Source: Liolophura sinensis
Taxonomy: Eukaryota; Mollusca; Polyplacophora; Chitonida; Chitonidae
DNA length: 64,000 nucleotides
Direction of reading: 5' to 3'
NCBI RefSeq assembly: GCF_032854445.1
Contig: NC_088301.1
Coordinates: 1,240,001-1,304,000, forward strand
Both the position numbers and the translations under genes were made by a program. Below the pieces are notes generated by a model, which was not told the DNA's origin, did no database searches, and worked only from the letters and a program-made list of their open reading frames with translations. Shown here piece by piece: positions 1-11,442 of this stretch. Numbering within the stretch: the first letter of the stretch is position 1; each line of letters opens with the position of its first letter.

Positions 1-217
1 AATACATGGCATTGTTTTAGTGTTGTGCTAGATTTGCTCTGCATTTTGATATGACACTTATTGTATTTGTTTCCTTCATATTGGTTTGTGTGTCAAGAAG
101 AGTTGAGTTACCTTCAATAAATAAAGATATTATTATAAATATGTTCCTATTTTAAACAGGCGCTGCCATTTGCTTTTATTGTGTGTCTGGCACAGTGTCT
201 CTGTTTTATTCCCCCAG

Positions 218-475
218 GGACATTTTCCCACAGAGTGGTACCTGATAGGTCTCTGTAGCAGCACTGTGGCTGTCTCTGCACTACTCTGGTGCACACAACG
301 ACGACACGTCATCCAGCAAGAAGCAGAGATGATGACCCAGATGAATCTCCAGGAAATTCAGGATCACCATGTCTTGACTTTAATGTTCATGCTGATCTTT
401 CACCAAGTACGACCAAAAATTGTCAATGTTGCCTTATCGTTTATTGTTGCTTTTATCATTTATGGTTTGCACTGA
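218..475 (+). CDS. Probable 3'-terminal exon of an unidentified membrane protein
   Basis: A strong pyrimidine tract ending in cccccag precedes an open frame of 85 codons closed by TGA. The frame holds one clear hydrophobic segment (residues about 7-25, starting WYLIGL and ending LLWC), then a basic stop-transfer-like TQRRH and a charged, Gln-rich tail (IQQEAEMMTQ). A second hydrophobic stretch at the end of the frame (residues about 68-84) may be real or may be read-through into 3'UTR. A competing acceptor (aaacag, near 158) would add about 20 codons in the same frame. The 5' part of the gene would lie left of the window. No donor with a good consensus follows, so I take it as terminal. I do not recognise the family. 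It points at the 3' end of ALG14, so the two genes would be convergent. Confidence 0.3.
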   Translation, partial: GHFPTEWYLIGLCSSTVAVSALLWCTQRRHVIQQEAEMMTQMNLQEIQDHHVLTLMFMLIFHQVRPKIVNVALSFIVAFIIYGLH

Positions 476-878
476 CCTTAATACAACAACTTCTCAGTGT
501 GGTGGTCTTGCAAATTATGGCTGCGACAGGCTGTTGACTTGACCTTTAAGGTGACAAGTAATGCTGCTTAGGACCCAGAGCAACCAAAACTTGATAAGAT
601 CAAAAGGTTTTAAATAGATGATAAGAAAGACTAGTAATACACCTACACGTAGGTCAGGGTACAATGGGACATCATTCTGTTGTTTAGCTAAAAACCTCAT
701 TGCTTTGCTGAGGGTACATATAATCAGGTGGAACATAAAGACAAAAGATGACACCTGAGGCATACACCTGTTGAATATACATAGTAGTGATCTATTTTTT
801 CCATCAAGGAACACTTTTGTACCGACCCATTTGGTGATGTATTCGTATACAACAGTGCACTATTTCACCTCTCGATTA

Positions 879-935
<57 letters not shown>

Positions 936-1150
936 TATATATCCATGTACTTGTCATTTTTAGCCCATTTTGAATATTGAACGATTGTCTTTCTTATGCC
1001 AGTTAAAAATCAGATGACTCTGAATTATCTAAGAGTAAAGAAACTTTAAGAAGCTTGAATTTGATGTGAATTCAGGGTTTATCTGTTTTGAGTGGAATAG
1101 GGATGACCAGGTTAAGGTACTTGATCTGTACGTCAGTTCAGGTGTGACCT
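476..1150. other. Non-coding stretch with a TA microsatellite
   Basis: No supported exon. A TA dinucleotide run fills about 882-943. The minus-strand frame at 515-814 is hydrophobic and low in CpG, has no splice context and is not called. Confidence 0.5.
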
Positions 1151-1152
1151 TC

Positions 1153-1412
1153 GTGGCCGAGGGGCTGGAGCACGCCAGCGCGGCACATCACCTAGGAGCC
1201 TCTCACGCATGTGGCCACTGTGAGTTCAAGCCCAGCTCATGCTGTCTTCCTCTCTGGCCGTACGTGGGAAGGTCCGCAGCAACCTGTGGATGGTCATGGT
1301 TTTCGCTGGGCTCTGCCCAGTTTCCTCCCACCATAATGCTGGCTGCCATTGTTATAAGTGAAATATTTTTGAGTACGGTGTAAACATCAATCGGATAAGT
1401 AAATAAATAATA
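1153..1412 (+). mobile_element. tRNA-headed SINE, near full length (family A)
   Basis: The head has an A-box-like TGGCCGAGG and a B-box-like GAGTTCAAGCC. The body runs through TACGTGGGAAGGTC and TTTCCTCCCACCATAATG, and the 3' end reads GAGTACGGTGTAAACA followed by AATAAATAA. This is the reference layout for the other family A copies in the window. The copy has drifted moderately compared with 31177-31431. The central TTTCCTCC segment resembles the V-domain of V-SINEs, judged by eye. Confidence 0.8.
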
Positions 1413-1769
1413 TCTTGTGCGTGGCAATCAATGTCGGTTCCGTTTCTCTTCGTCATATGTCACATAACATTGCTCAAAATGAACCTCAAAAAATAAATTG
1501 TAGCACATGACTTTGTTGAGTTTATCTTCGATTAACTTCCATTTGGTCTTCGCATAACTCTGCATTTTTCAAACAGCATGGTCAGAACAGAGCCAGTCAA
1601 GAGTATGCCATACGCCTAGTCCAATCCTCTCAATGTTGGTGGGGCTTTGCTTACAGCTGGGATATATCCCAGGTTACAGTAAGTGATCAGCACGCTTGTA
1701 TGGCCGTTTGCACAGTCTAAAGTTCGTTGAATTTTACAAGTCTCTCATCAATATGGGGTGCATATCTAC

Positions 1770-1910
1770 ATGTGTGTGGGAAAGTTTGTCAGTAATTAGT
1801 CAAGAGGTAGGTGGTTTACACTGGGCATTTCAATGTTCCTCCTTAGCAAAAAGTGACCGCCACCCTACAAACATGAGTGAAAAATTGAGTATAGCGTTAA
1901 ACAACTATTA
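1770..1910 (+). repeat. SINE-like repeat (family C), degenerate
   Basis: GGGAAAGTTTGTCAGTAA, then GGTGGTTTACACTGGGCA, then a terminal GTATAGCGTTAAACAA. It shares this order with 2190-2335, 46145-46250 and a reversed copy at 57305-57440, but differs from family A in body and tail. The tail (GCGTTAAAC) is the usual 3' end of such elements. Confidence 0.55.
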
Positions 1911-2189
1911 AATGAAGTTCGTAAATAAATACAGTGCAATCACGGAGTTACATATTTACACTACTTACACAAGGTCGCACTGCACGGTTAGTGTTTCTTT
2001 GATTTCAGCTTAAGCCTTACACCGTGTTTGGCCGTCTGCACAGAGATGACAGCAGGCAGATTGTCTGGCCTGGTATCGGGGTTGTACTCGACAGGATAAA
2101 ACTTCAGTGGGATCCACGACTCCTATTAAAACACAGGTGTGAGGTCTATCTAGGCATGGGATAGGGGAACTTGTCGACTCCCATCCCCA

Positions 2190-2335
2190 TGCCCGAATTC
2201 TCGGCAATCGTCGGAAAGATCGTCAGTAACTTGCCGAGTGTAGGTGGTTTATCCCTGGCAGTACACTTTCCTCCACCGATAAACCGGACTGCCTTCGCAT
2301 AAGTAAAAAAAATCTTGGCATGACGTTTAACAATC
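2190..2335 (+). repeat. SINE-like repeat (family C)
   Basis: GTCAGTAACTTGCCGAGTG, GGTGGTTTATCCCTGGCAG, TTTCCTCCACCGATAAACC and a 3' end TGGCATGACGTTTAACAA. It aligns by eye with 1770-1910 and 46145-46250. The upstream 2010-2190 may belong to the same element but was not matched to another copy. Confidence 0.5.
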
Positions 2336-2796
2336 GGACAAGCTGGGTTGTGCTATAGTGGAATCATGGAGACATATATCTCCATGCTCGAATGTGAACT
2401 TCGGTGTACATGTACCTTCAACATAGCACTTCACTTAAACAACAGGCCTGTCTCAGCACTACACGGTAATGGTGTGTGACCAATATACATCATTGTAATG
2501 TTAGGCAAAAGTTTCGTGACCTTGAAATCCATGTCCCGACGTTGCAATTTGTTGACAAGCAGGCAAAGTCTCGCTCCCGTGTGTCATCAGTTGCAGTCCA
2601 TCAAGCGCGTTAGATAAGACACAGCATGAAAATTATCAGAATCGAACATTTCGTCAGATTATTGCTTCACCATGGTGGTTGACTGGAATAGCTTTTTGCA
2701 ACAAAAAATAGGTTCGAGTGAAACCGCCAATATTGTGTAGAGTTCCTTGTCCGACACGCGGCAGTCTAAACGATGATCAAGATTCGTAGAGTTTTA

Positions 2797-3015
2797 CCTC
2801 GCGGAATGGCTGCTCGGGTTTAAGGTTTCCCTGCGGAATGGCTGCTCGGGTAAAGGTTTTCCCTGCGGAATGGCTGCCCGTGTTTAAGGTTTCCCTGCGG
2901 AATGGCTGCTCGGGTTGAAGGTTTCCCTGCGGAATGGCTGCTCGGGTTTAGGTTTCCCTGCGGAATGGCTGCTCGGGTTTAAAGTTTCCCTGCGGAATGG
3001 GTGCTCGAGCTTAAA
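2797..3015 (+). repeat. Minisatellite, 32-33 bp unit, about 7 copies
   Basis: The unit begins CTGCGGAATGGCTGCTCGGG and continues TTTAAGGTTTCC. Copies differ by single bases and 1-bp indels. It is GC-rich against an AT-rich background. Flanking sequence on both sides is unique. Confidence 0.9.
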
Positions 3016-3367
3016 CCATTATAAGGTCAGTAAATGACGTCAGACTACCAGTACACCATTTTGGTCTGAATTACTTTACGCAAGAAAAGTTCCTCATGGC
3101 ATGGATAGCCTTGGAAAATTTGCCTGTGTTGAAACTTTCTTAATTCTTCAGAGCAAATGCATTTTGGTGAGGCATTTGTTAACTGATCGTGTGTATACAA
3201 TTGTCTTGTCGCTAATATAGGCATACCTTGGGTTTGCCCAGTTCGGTAATAAAAACTGTCGATACTCGAATACATATTTACTGATCCAAAAAACTTAAAT
3301 TTTTTCAATGACGATTCTCCGAATACATTCTACAACAAAGAGATATATGACAAAAAAGCACAATGGA

Positions 3368-3568
3368 CTTGGCCTCTCACCTATGCGATCGCTACGAGTT
3401 CAAGCCAGCTTATGCTGGCTTCCTCTCTGGTCGTACATTTGCCAGGGACCTGCGGATGAATGTTGGTTTCCCACAGAATCCGGTTTACTCTCACCACATT
3501 GATGGCCGCCATCGTATAAGTGAAATATTCCTAAGTACGGCGTAAAATACCAAATAAATAAACAAATT
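3368..3568 (+). mobile_element. SINE family A, head-truncated
   Basis: Starts in the tRNA-related region (GCCTCTCACCTATGCGATCG, then GAGTTCAAG) and runs to AGTACGGCGTAAAATACC plus AATAAATAA. The A-box part is missing. The body is diverged from the consensus. Confidence 0.75.
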
Positions 3569-3569
3569 T

Positions 3570-4655
3570 GTCAGTACTGGTATCATTTCAGGTGAAGAGG
3601 CTTCAAAGAGGAGTATAGGCCTACTCTGCGTCGACAAAATTTGTTCTGCACTGCCGAGTCGTGTGAAGAGCGACACAAGTAGAACACCATGTCGCCAGGC
3701 CATCTGTAGGCCGCCATTAACAGTAGTAAGCGCTCAACAAACAACAAAAAAAAAACGGTATTTAATCGTGCAATTGAAAGGAAGTAATTTATTACAACAT
3801 AATGGAATGTGAAAGTTTTTAGCCATTACAATTACCGCATAGGCCCTTTTGAATTAAAGTAAAACCAAACTACGCGTATGTTAGTAGCCTACTGACTATT
3901 CACGATCCCGTTTGGACATGCGCATGCAGACAGTTATATTCTCTACCTCGGATCAACACGCACCCTCGTAATTACAACTACTCTTACAACGCAAGGTGAC
4001 AAACGAAACACAATGATAAACGGCTGATGTTACTTGAGGCACAATACCAATGACTTTCTAGTTTACTCTTTTAGGTATACGTAGGCGTATTATGGCAATA
4101 TTCTCATTGTTAACTTTCTACAACCGGAACTTCTTTTCCTTTTATTAGCGCTTTTATCTAAATTGACAAAATCGCTCATTGAAAACAAGGATATAATTTA
4201 GATCATTTTCGCGGTCAGTGGTTTCAGTGTAGTGTCAATGATCAAGAGTAAGACTCGCCAACTGGATTAGGTTTCATGCTGAAGCTGATTTTGGGGAATT
4301 TGACGTGGATATTGTTTTACCGGGTGACGGCCTGAAATGTGATTTAAACGCTTCGCTTGTTATCGAGCGATACTTGTCAATGTAAACAACACTCAATAGA
4401 ACTTAAAATAGAACTGACGGTATCATAATTAACTACAGCAATACCAACATTTCTCTCCAGGAATTGGTGTTCAAATGCTGGGGTTTTATCCTGTGACAAC
4501 GGTAGAGATATACGGTGAACCCATAGATACCCCCATCTGTATGATCCACAGAACGCTTGTCAACCAACCTGAAAAAGATGTTCCCATGTATACCTTAGTG
4601 TGTGCACACGAAAAGTACTGATTAACCATGATATGGGTTATACAGAAAGCACGTC
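3570..4655. other. Unique non-coding sequence
   Basis: No open frame with splice context, repeat array or RNA gene was found. Base composition is ordinary for the window. Confidence 0.4.
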
Positions 4656-4659
4656 ACCA

Positions 4660-5211
4660 TGTAGGCCCACAGGTATCTGACAAACATCCTAACACACATA
4701 GCACCTCACCAGGTATCTGACAAACATCCTAACACACATAGCACGCCACTAGGTATCTGACAAACATCCTAACACACATAGTACCTCACCAGGTGTCTGG
4801 CAAACATCCTGACACACATAGCACCTCACCAGGTATCTGATAAAATCCTAACACACATAGCACCTCACTAGGTATCTGACGAACATCCTAACACACATAG
4901 TACCTCACCAGGTGTCTGACAAACATCCTGACACACATAGCATCTCACCAGGCATCTGACATGCATCCTGACACACACAGCACCTCACCAGGTATCTGAT
5001 AAACATCCTAACACACATAGCATCTCACCAGGTATCTGACAAACATCCTGACACATATAGCACCTCACCAGATATCGGACAAACATCCTAACACACATAG
5101 CATTTCACCAGGTATCTGACAAATATCCTGACACACATAGCACCTCACCAGATATCGGACAAACATCCTAACACACATACCATCTCAACAGGTATCAGAC
5201 AAACATCCTGA
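4660..5211 (+). repeat. Minisatellite, 40 bp unit, about 13 copies
   Basis: The unit reads AGGTATCTGACAAACATCCT and then AACACACATAGCACCTCACC. A related, more degenerate block continues at 5590-5890, so the array is split by the dispersed element at 5212-5584. Confidence 0.9.
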
Positions 5212-5584
5212 AGAGGAAAGAAGTAAGCTATGCAGGAGATACATGTCCGCAAATCGTGTAAGAGAGTCAGGGAGCATATTGTAAAGAACGTTTGAGGCTT
5301 TTGAGGCTCACTGTTCAAAGATCATCTAACGACGGTCAAATTTAGACGTGAATGAAGTAAATAAGTGGGCTCCGTTTCTCAAAACGCGCGTAGCGCTACC
5401 TTCATGTAACTACCATGGCGACGTAATACCTACGATACAAGTCGCCATGCAAGATACGCTCACGTAACGTTACGTGAGCTTTGTTACACGGTCCCCACGG
5501 ACACCTTGCACAGCTGCCATCATAAAGCCGAACAGCCAGCAGCCACTAGCCATGTATTTGAACAGCTATAGGCACAGCCGTTAT
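5212..5584 (+). mobile_element. Dispersed 373-bp element, copy 1, with palindromic core
   Basis: Nearly identical to 7581-7954. The inner part (5366-5497) has MITE-like ends (TGGGCTCCGTTTCTCAAA against an inverted TGGGGACCGTGTAACAAA). It holds a short inverted pair (CATGGCGAC at 5414-5422, GTCGCCATG at 5441-5449) and a perfect 22-bp palindrome at 5458-5479 centred on AACGTT. There is no coding capacity. It interrupts the 40-bp minisatellite. A non-autonomous DNA transposon is the likeliest class. Confidence 0.6.
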
Positions 5585-5589
5585 GCATA

Positions 5590-5890
5590 TGCACACATAG
5601 CATCTCACCAGGTATCTGGCAAACATCGTAACACACAAAGCATCTCAACAGGTATCAGACAAACATCCTGACACACATAGCATCTCACCAGGTATCTGGC
5701 ACCTCACCAGGCATCCGAAAAACATCCTGACACAAAGCCATAGCACCTCACCGGGTATCTGACAGACATTCTGACCAAGTCATACCACCTCACCAGGTGT
5801 CTAACAAACATCTCAACACACACAGTCATAGCACTTACCAGGTATCTGACAAACATTTTAACACACACAGCCATGGCACCTCACCGGATT
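5590..5890 (+). repeat. Continuation of the 40-bp minisatellite, degenerate
   Basis: Units again carry CACCAGGTATCTGACAAACAT, but spacing varies (about 40-60 bp) and extra bases appear (ACACAGCCATAG). These are the right-hand remnants of the array at 4660-5211. Confidence 0.75.
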
Positions 5891-6479
5891 TACGCCATAG
5901 AGATTCTATAAATACCTATAAAATGTATCAAATACTAAAGACATAAAAACTTCCTTGGATGGTCTTCCGGCACTCATATATCTTCCCGATGGCGTGAACA
6001 TACGTTATTGTATAAAAGTCTTATATACAAGAGGAATTTTGCATCTAGATTTAAACTGCTACGGTCAATCGTTATAAAATGTTGCCACAGTATATACCAC
6101 AAGCCCTGTGTAGCGTTCCAATATACATGTAGGCTGTACCTTGAGGACACACGCGTGTCTCCCCATTTCCCACCTGGACCCCAGTGTTTGCTATCTCCGG
6201 GTTGCGAGCCGCCTCTGTGGGATACAGTTCGATGTTTTCTTTCTCGGCCAGTTCCGACTGTTCGCCATCATTGGTACTGCTTATTTCCTGCGCATTAACT
6301 GAATCGATGGATTAAAGCATTAGACAGTGGGAGTATGGTACATGGATGTGAAAGGGAAAAAAGATTACAATGAAGGAAATATCATTGGAAAAAATAGTGA
6401 AAATTTCATCTGAAAATAACTTTCGTTTTGTTTTTAGATTTTTTCTTTAGGGAATAAAATGCAGTCAAATTATGATACA

Positions 6480-7200
6480 ACATGTTGGTAATGTCGTAAC
6501 AACGACGTTTGTATGGTGGTCTGAATGGACCATCATGGTACAGCATGTCGTAATGCCGTAACAACGACGTTTGTATGGTGGTCAGTATGGGCCAGCATGG
6601 TAAAGTAGATTGGTAATGCCGTGAAAACGACGTTTGCATGGTGGTCTGTATGGACTATCATGGTAAAGTATGTTGGTAATGCCGTAACAACGACGTTTGC
6701 ATGGTGGTCTGTATGGGCCATCATGGTAAAGCATGTCGTAATACCGTAACAACGACGTTTTTATGGTGGTCTGTATGGACCATCATGTAAAGTAGGTCGA
6801 TAATGCTGTAACATCGACACTTGTATAGTGGTCTGTATGGACTATCATGATAAAGTATGTTGGTAATGCCGTAACAACGACGTTTGCATGGTGGTCTGTA
6901 TGGGCCAGCATGGTAAAGTATGTTGGTAATGTCGTAACAACGATGTTTGTATAGTGGTCTGTATGGACCATCATGTTAAAGTAGGTCGGTAATACCGTAA
7001 CAACGACGTTTGCATGGTGGTCTGTATGGGCCAGCATGGTAAAGTATGTTGGTAATGCCGTAACAACGATGTTTGTATAGTGGTCTGTATGGACTATCAT
7101 GGTAAAGTATGTTGGTAATGCCGTAACAACGACGTTTGCATGGTGGTCTGTATGGGCCAGCATGGTAAAGTATGTTGGTAATGCCGTAACAACGACGTTT
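6480..7200 (+). repeat. Minisatellite, about 62 bp unit, about 12 copies
   Basis: The unit has TAATGCCGTAACAACGACG, then TTTGCATGGTGGTCTGTATG, then a GGCCAGCATGGTAAAGTATG segment. Starts of TAAT at 6677, 6739, 6801 and 6864 give periods of 62-63 bp. Open frames on the minus strand over this block are products of the repeat. Confidence 0.9.
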
Positions 7201-7580
7201 CTTTGTCCCTAAAAATGGAATTTAATATCAGATTCGCCATGTTGAGCAAAGACACATAAAATTCAGAAGAATTTTATCCAGGCCGGATCAAAAATGCACG
7301 ATTAATATGTTCCATGATGCCAACAATACATTCCAAACATTTAACCGCATTTAATTCAGTGACCAAAAATTAATAAACTAACTGAACGTATTCTAGAAAC
7401 AGTTATAATGATTTCTATAATGATGCTTTCTTGTAGGATGTTGTAGGTTTACGAGAAAAGATCCCATTTAAAACTGCACTGAGACAAAAGTAGGTTTATC
7501 TTTGTCGTTTTTCATTTCTTTTGCTTGAATAGATTACAAACATAACGATGTATCCGATCCGTTCTATTTGCATTGTCTGC
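7201..7580. other. Unique non-coding spacer
   Basis: AT-rich, without repeats or frames, between the 62-bp array and the second copy of the 373-bp element. Confidence 0.4.
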
Positions 7581-7954
7581 AGAGGAAAGGAGTAAGCTAT
7601 GCAGAAGATACATGTCCGCAAATCGTGTTAGAGAGTCAGGGAGCATATTGTTAAAAACGTTTGAGGCTTTCGAGGCTCACTGTTCAAAGATCATCTAACG
7701 ACGGTCAAATTTAGACGTGAATGAAGTAAATAAGTGGGCTCCGTTTCTCAAAACGCGCGTAGCGCTACCTTCATGTAACAACCATGGCGACGTAATACCT
7801 ACGATACAAGTCGCCATGCAAGATACGCTCACGTAACGTTACGTGAGCTTTGTTACACGGGCCCCAAGCACGCCTTGCACAGCTGCCATCATAAAGCCGA
7901 ACAGCCAGCAGCCATTAGCCATGTATTTGAACAGCTATAGGCACAGCCATTATG
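7581..7954 (+). mobile_element. Dispersed 373-bp element, copy 2, with palindromic core
   Basis: Matches 5212-5584 along its length with few substitutions. The 22-bp palindrome recurs at 7827-7848 without change. Its right MITE-like end (TTGTTACACGGGCCCCA) is a better inverted match to the left end than in copy 1. About 60 bp further on lies a SINE fragment. Confidence 0.6.
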
Positions 7955-8009
7955 GGCTTCCAGCAGCAGTCACCCAAGTCTAGGACACAAATGTACAGAA
8001 AGTTCGCGT

Positions 8010-8147
8010 TTTCCACCCGGCCGTATGTGGAAAGGTCTGCCAGCAACGTGCGGATGGTCGTGGGTTTTCCCGAGCTCTACAAGGTATGATGTTGGTCTCC
8101 TTCATATGAGCATGAGTGAAATGTTCTGGAGTACAGCGTAAAACTAA
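8010..8147 (+). mobile_element. SINE family A, 5'-truncated and diverged
   Basis: CGGCCGTATGTGGAAAGGTC, then GCGGATGGTCGTGGGTTTTC and a tail GAGTACAGCGTAAAACTAA. The tRNA-derived head is absent. Confidence 0.65.
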
Positions 8148-8149
8148 GG

Positions 8150-9010
8150 AGCCGTAAAAGGAACATGGCGGTTTTCTATTTTTTTTTAACTATGCGTTTT
8201 TTAAATATTTTTTCCACTTTTGCAGGCGGACTTTTACTTTTTTTAAGCAGCCCCCCTCCCCCTCAGAAAAAAAGAAGAAGCTAATTTTTGAGCAGCCGAA
8301 AGAAGAAGAACTCGCACAAAATGAGATCGGATGGGAGTTTCTAACCAAGCGAAAAAAAAAAACAAAAACAAAGAAAAACTCCCAATTCCAATCCTGTTAC
8401 GTTGTTCTTCTCGCTTTTGTTGAAACACTCATGTATGTGACACTGTCACTGGATGATTATCTCGGGCTCCGACATAACTAGGATGGGCCTCGAGCCAATC
8501 AGCCAATTTTCGCAAGCAAACATGAATGAGTTAGAGACGCAGAGTGAGGCGATTGCTGGTAACTTTGAGTTAGGGCTACAGGTTAAACAAATACGACATA
8601 TGCGAAAGAAAAACGACACACAGTTACAAAAAAGAAAAAAGCCTTGTTACTTTTACAGCTCCATATTTTACTGCTCCATTTAAAATACCAATCAAATAAA
8701 TGAACAGGAAGTTCGACCTGGCAGTATTAAAGGTCTCTACATCGAAGCGCTCTTAGACAAACTGAGGTGGGAGTTTAAATCCGGCTTCCGCAAAAGAGAT
8801 TCCGCATTCTCGCGGATACTGTCGTGTTTCGCCACTTTCGGCTGTTTTAGTCACCTGATTCTTGCATGGCTTCTGTCACGTTGCTGCTGTCAACCTGGCT
8901 CGGTCCCTTCTCAGGGGCGTTCTGTTGGCTGTTTGTCTCATCGATCAATTCCTCTATTACTGCGGTACTGGTAGCTGCTAGGCCTACAATCGGTGCTGTA
9001 ACTTAAACGA
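8150..9010. other. Non-coding stretch
   Basis: Homopolymer-rich (T and A runs at 8175-8250 and 8350-8375). Frames here are short and have no splice context. No gene is supported. Confidence 0.4.
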
Positions 9011-9024
9011 CAAGAGTTATAGTG

Positions 9025-10205
9025 TGCACTGTTTTAGCCTGTTATAGAGTGCGTCCTGCTTTAGCCTATTACAGGGTAAGTCATGTTTTAGCCTAGTATA
9101 GGGTGTGTCCTGTTTTAACCTGTTCTGGGATGTGCCCCGTTTTAGCCTGTCCTGGGGTGTGTCCTGTTTTAACCTGTTGTGGGGTGTGTCCTGTTTTAGT
9201 CTTTTCTCGGGTGTGTCCTGTTTTAGCCTGTTATAGGGTGTGTCCTGTATTAGTCTACTATAGGGTGTATCCTGTTTTAGCCTGTTCTTGGGTGTGTCCT
9301 CTTTTAGCCTGTTCTGGGGTGTGTACTGTTTTAGTCTGGTATGTGATGTGCGATGTTCCAGTCTGCTATGGGGTGTGTCCTGTTTTAGACTGCTATGGGG
9401 GTCCGTCCCTATTTTGCCTGCCATGGTGTCTGCCTGTTCTAGCCTGCCATGGTGCCCGCCCTGTTTTAGCCTGCCATGGTGTCCGCCCTGTTTTAGCCTG
9501 CCATGGTTTGTGTCCTGCTTAACCTGCCATGGGGCGAGTCCTGCTTTAGACTGCTATGGGGTCCGTCCCTATTTTGCCTGCCATGGTGTCTGCCTGTTCT
9601 AGCTTGCCATGGTGTCCGCCCTGTTTTAGCCTGCCATGGTGTCCGACCTGTTTTAGCCTGCCATGGTGTCTGCCTGTTTTAGCCTGCCATGGTGCCCGCC
9701 CTGTTTTAGCCTGCCATGGTGCCCGCCCTGTTTTAGCCTGCCATGGGGTGTGTCCTGCTTTTATCCTGCCATGAGCTCTGCCCTGTTTCAGATTGTATGT
9801 GGTGTTTTGGCTTAACCTGCCACGAGGCGTGCCCTGATTTAACCTATGGTTTGTGTCCTGTTTTAGACTACTATGGGATCCGCCCTGTTTTAGACTGGTA
9901 TGAGGTGTGCCCAGGTCCAGTCTGTTATGGGGTGTGTCCTGCTTTAGACTGCTGTGGGGTTCGCGCTGTTTTAGACTATTATTGGGTGCGCCCTGTTCCA
10001 GTCTGCTGTGGGATGTGTTCTGCTTTAACCTGCTATGGTTTATGTCCTGTTTTAGATTACTTTTGGATCCGCTCTGTTTTACACTTGTATGAGGTGTGTC
10101 CAGGCCCAGTCTACTATGGGGTGTGTCTTGCTTTAGACTGTTGTGGAGGTTCGCGCGGTTTTAGACAACTATGGGGAGTGTTAGTCTGTTATGTGGTCTC
10201 CCCTT
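9025..10205 (+). repeat. Degenerate minisatellite, 30 bp unit, about 40 copies
   Basis: The unit is approximately GTTTTAGCCTG, TTATGGGGTG, TGTCCT. Because 30 is divisible by three, several frames stay open on both strands and read as runs such as CPVLAC. Copies vary strongly, with the CCATGGTG variant confined to about 9420-9770. No conserved exon boundaries exist. I regard the frames as repeat artefacts. Confidence 0.85.
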
Positions 10206-11289
10206 CTTTAGCGGAATAAATAATGATAAAATTATTTTGTGAAAATGATCGTTTGTATTCTACTGCAGAAAAGATAACTCTATTTAGACCATTAAGATGT
10301 CATAGAACCTAAGCAGTAACAGAATCAGATAAACAGAATATTGATATTGACTTTTAAAAAAAAAACCCGTTCTTTCTTTCTTTCTGTCTATGTGTAAAAA
10401 TACTTCCATTTTTTTAAATAAAATTTGTTGAAGAGAGTTTAATGCGTGGAGAATTTAATTGTGGGTTTTATGAAACACACAGCCGATATGTAGGTACGCT
10501 GACGTCCCAAAAAGATTTTCTCACTTTAAGCACAGCTTCTAATGTTGGAACAGCTCTTATTATCCACAAGTAAAAGATTTACTTAAATAATGTTCACAAA
10601 AATTTGGATGCTGTGTGAATATCAAGAAAAAAAAGGTGATGTGACGTCAGATTACCCTTCCACTGACAGTAAATGGTCGGTGAAATCCTACCTAGACTTC
10701 AAAATTCTAGTATACTACGTGACACCCCAATCAGATATATACATTATGTTGATTTATGTCCCTCTGCACGACATACTCATCTTTATGTACCAACCTTGAT
10801 TGGAAGCGCCACGGTGAAAACACTGCACACAAACTATCGCCAAGAAAATGTCCCAAACTTGACAAATGCGCGCCATCTTTTGCCGTCGAATTTGTACCGG
10901 ATAAATTGCTGAAGACTTTATACGTCGAGTTATATTTGCTTAATGACCCGAAATCTAGCTATTAACAACACTAGGCCCACAGTGAGACATTGCATATGCC
11001 GTGCGGAGAATAAATTGTATACCGGTACTGTTAGAAAATACACTAATGTACATGTACAGTGGTAGTTTACGTTTACATGTCCTGGGTAATTGTAACATTG
11101 CAAAGTCCCCCTGACTGTTAAGTCATCCATTAGTAAAAACTGCGACAACATACTTCACAGACTTGCCTATACACCAGTGCAATTGATTCATAAGCCATTA
11201 CAGATTCATATATAACGGCATGCGCACATAGAGTCTTTTGTAAACATACAAACACTTGGCTTATCAATCAAGCTAATGCATTAGTTGAA
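10206..11289. other. Intergenic stretch, partly CpG-rich
   Basis: Around 10865-10940 CpG density rises and a GCGCGCCATCTTTTG motif (YY1-like on the reverse strand) appears. Overlapping short frames at 10590-10965 have no splice context. A promoter is possible but unproven. Confidence 0.3.
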
Positions 11290-11442
11290 ATGGATAGTAA
11301 ACGCGCCGCGCCGGGAAACTCCGGTGTTCAAAAACAAAGAAGGCCAAAGCGGTATTTGATACGAACAGTTAATTTGAATGTTGGAACTTCATCGTTTAAG
11401 GACGCACAAGCGCGAGTGTGCATCACACCAAGGTCATTGTAA
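11290..11442 (+). CDS. Small CpG-rich reading frame of unknown status
   Basis: ATG to TAA, 50 codons, starting MDSKRAAPGN and rich in Lys/Arg (QKQRRPKRYLIR). CpG is high in the first 40 bases (CGCGCCGCGCCGGG), unlike the surroundings, as in a promoter-proximal exon. No convincing donor follows (the only GT near the end is AAG/GTCATT), so if real it would be a complete small ORF. No family was recognised. The nearest genes are ALG14 (3' end at 14176, convergent) and the left-edge exon. Confidence 0.2.
   Translation: MDSKRAAPGNSGVQKQRRPKRYLIRTVNLNVGTSSFKDAQARVCITPRSL

Noticed and set aside
9017-10219. Cys-rich frames (CPVLAC repeats) as a cysteine-rich secreted protein
   Set aside because: Both strands are open over the same degenerate 30-bp array, several overlapping frames give similar repeats, and no signal peptide precedes them.
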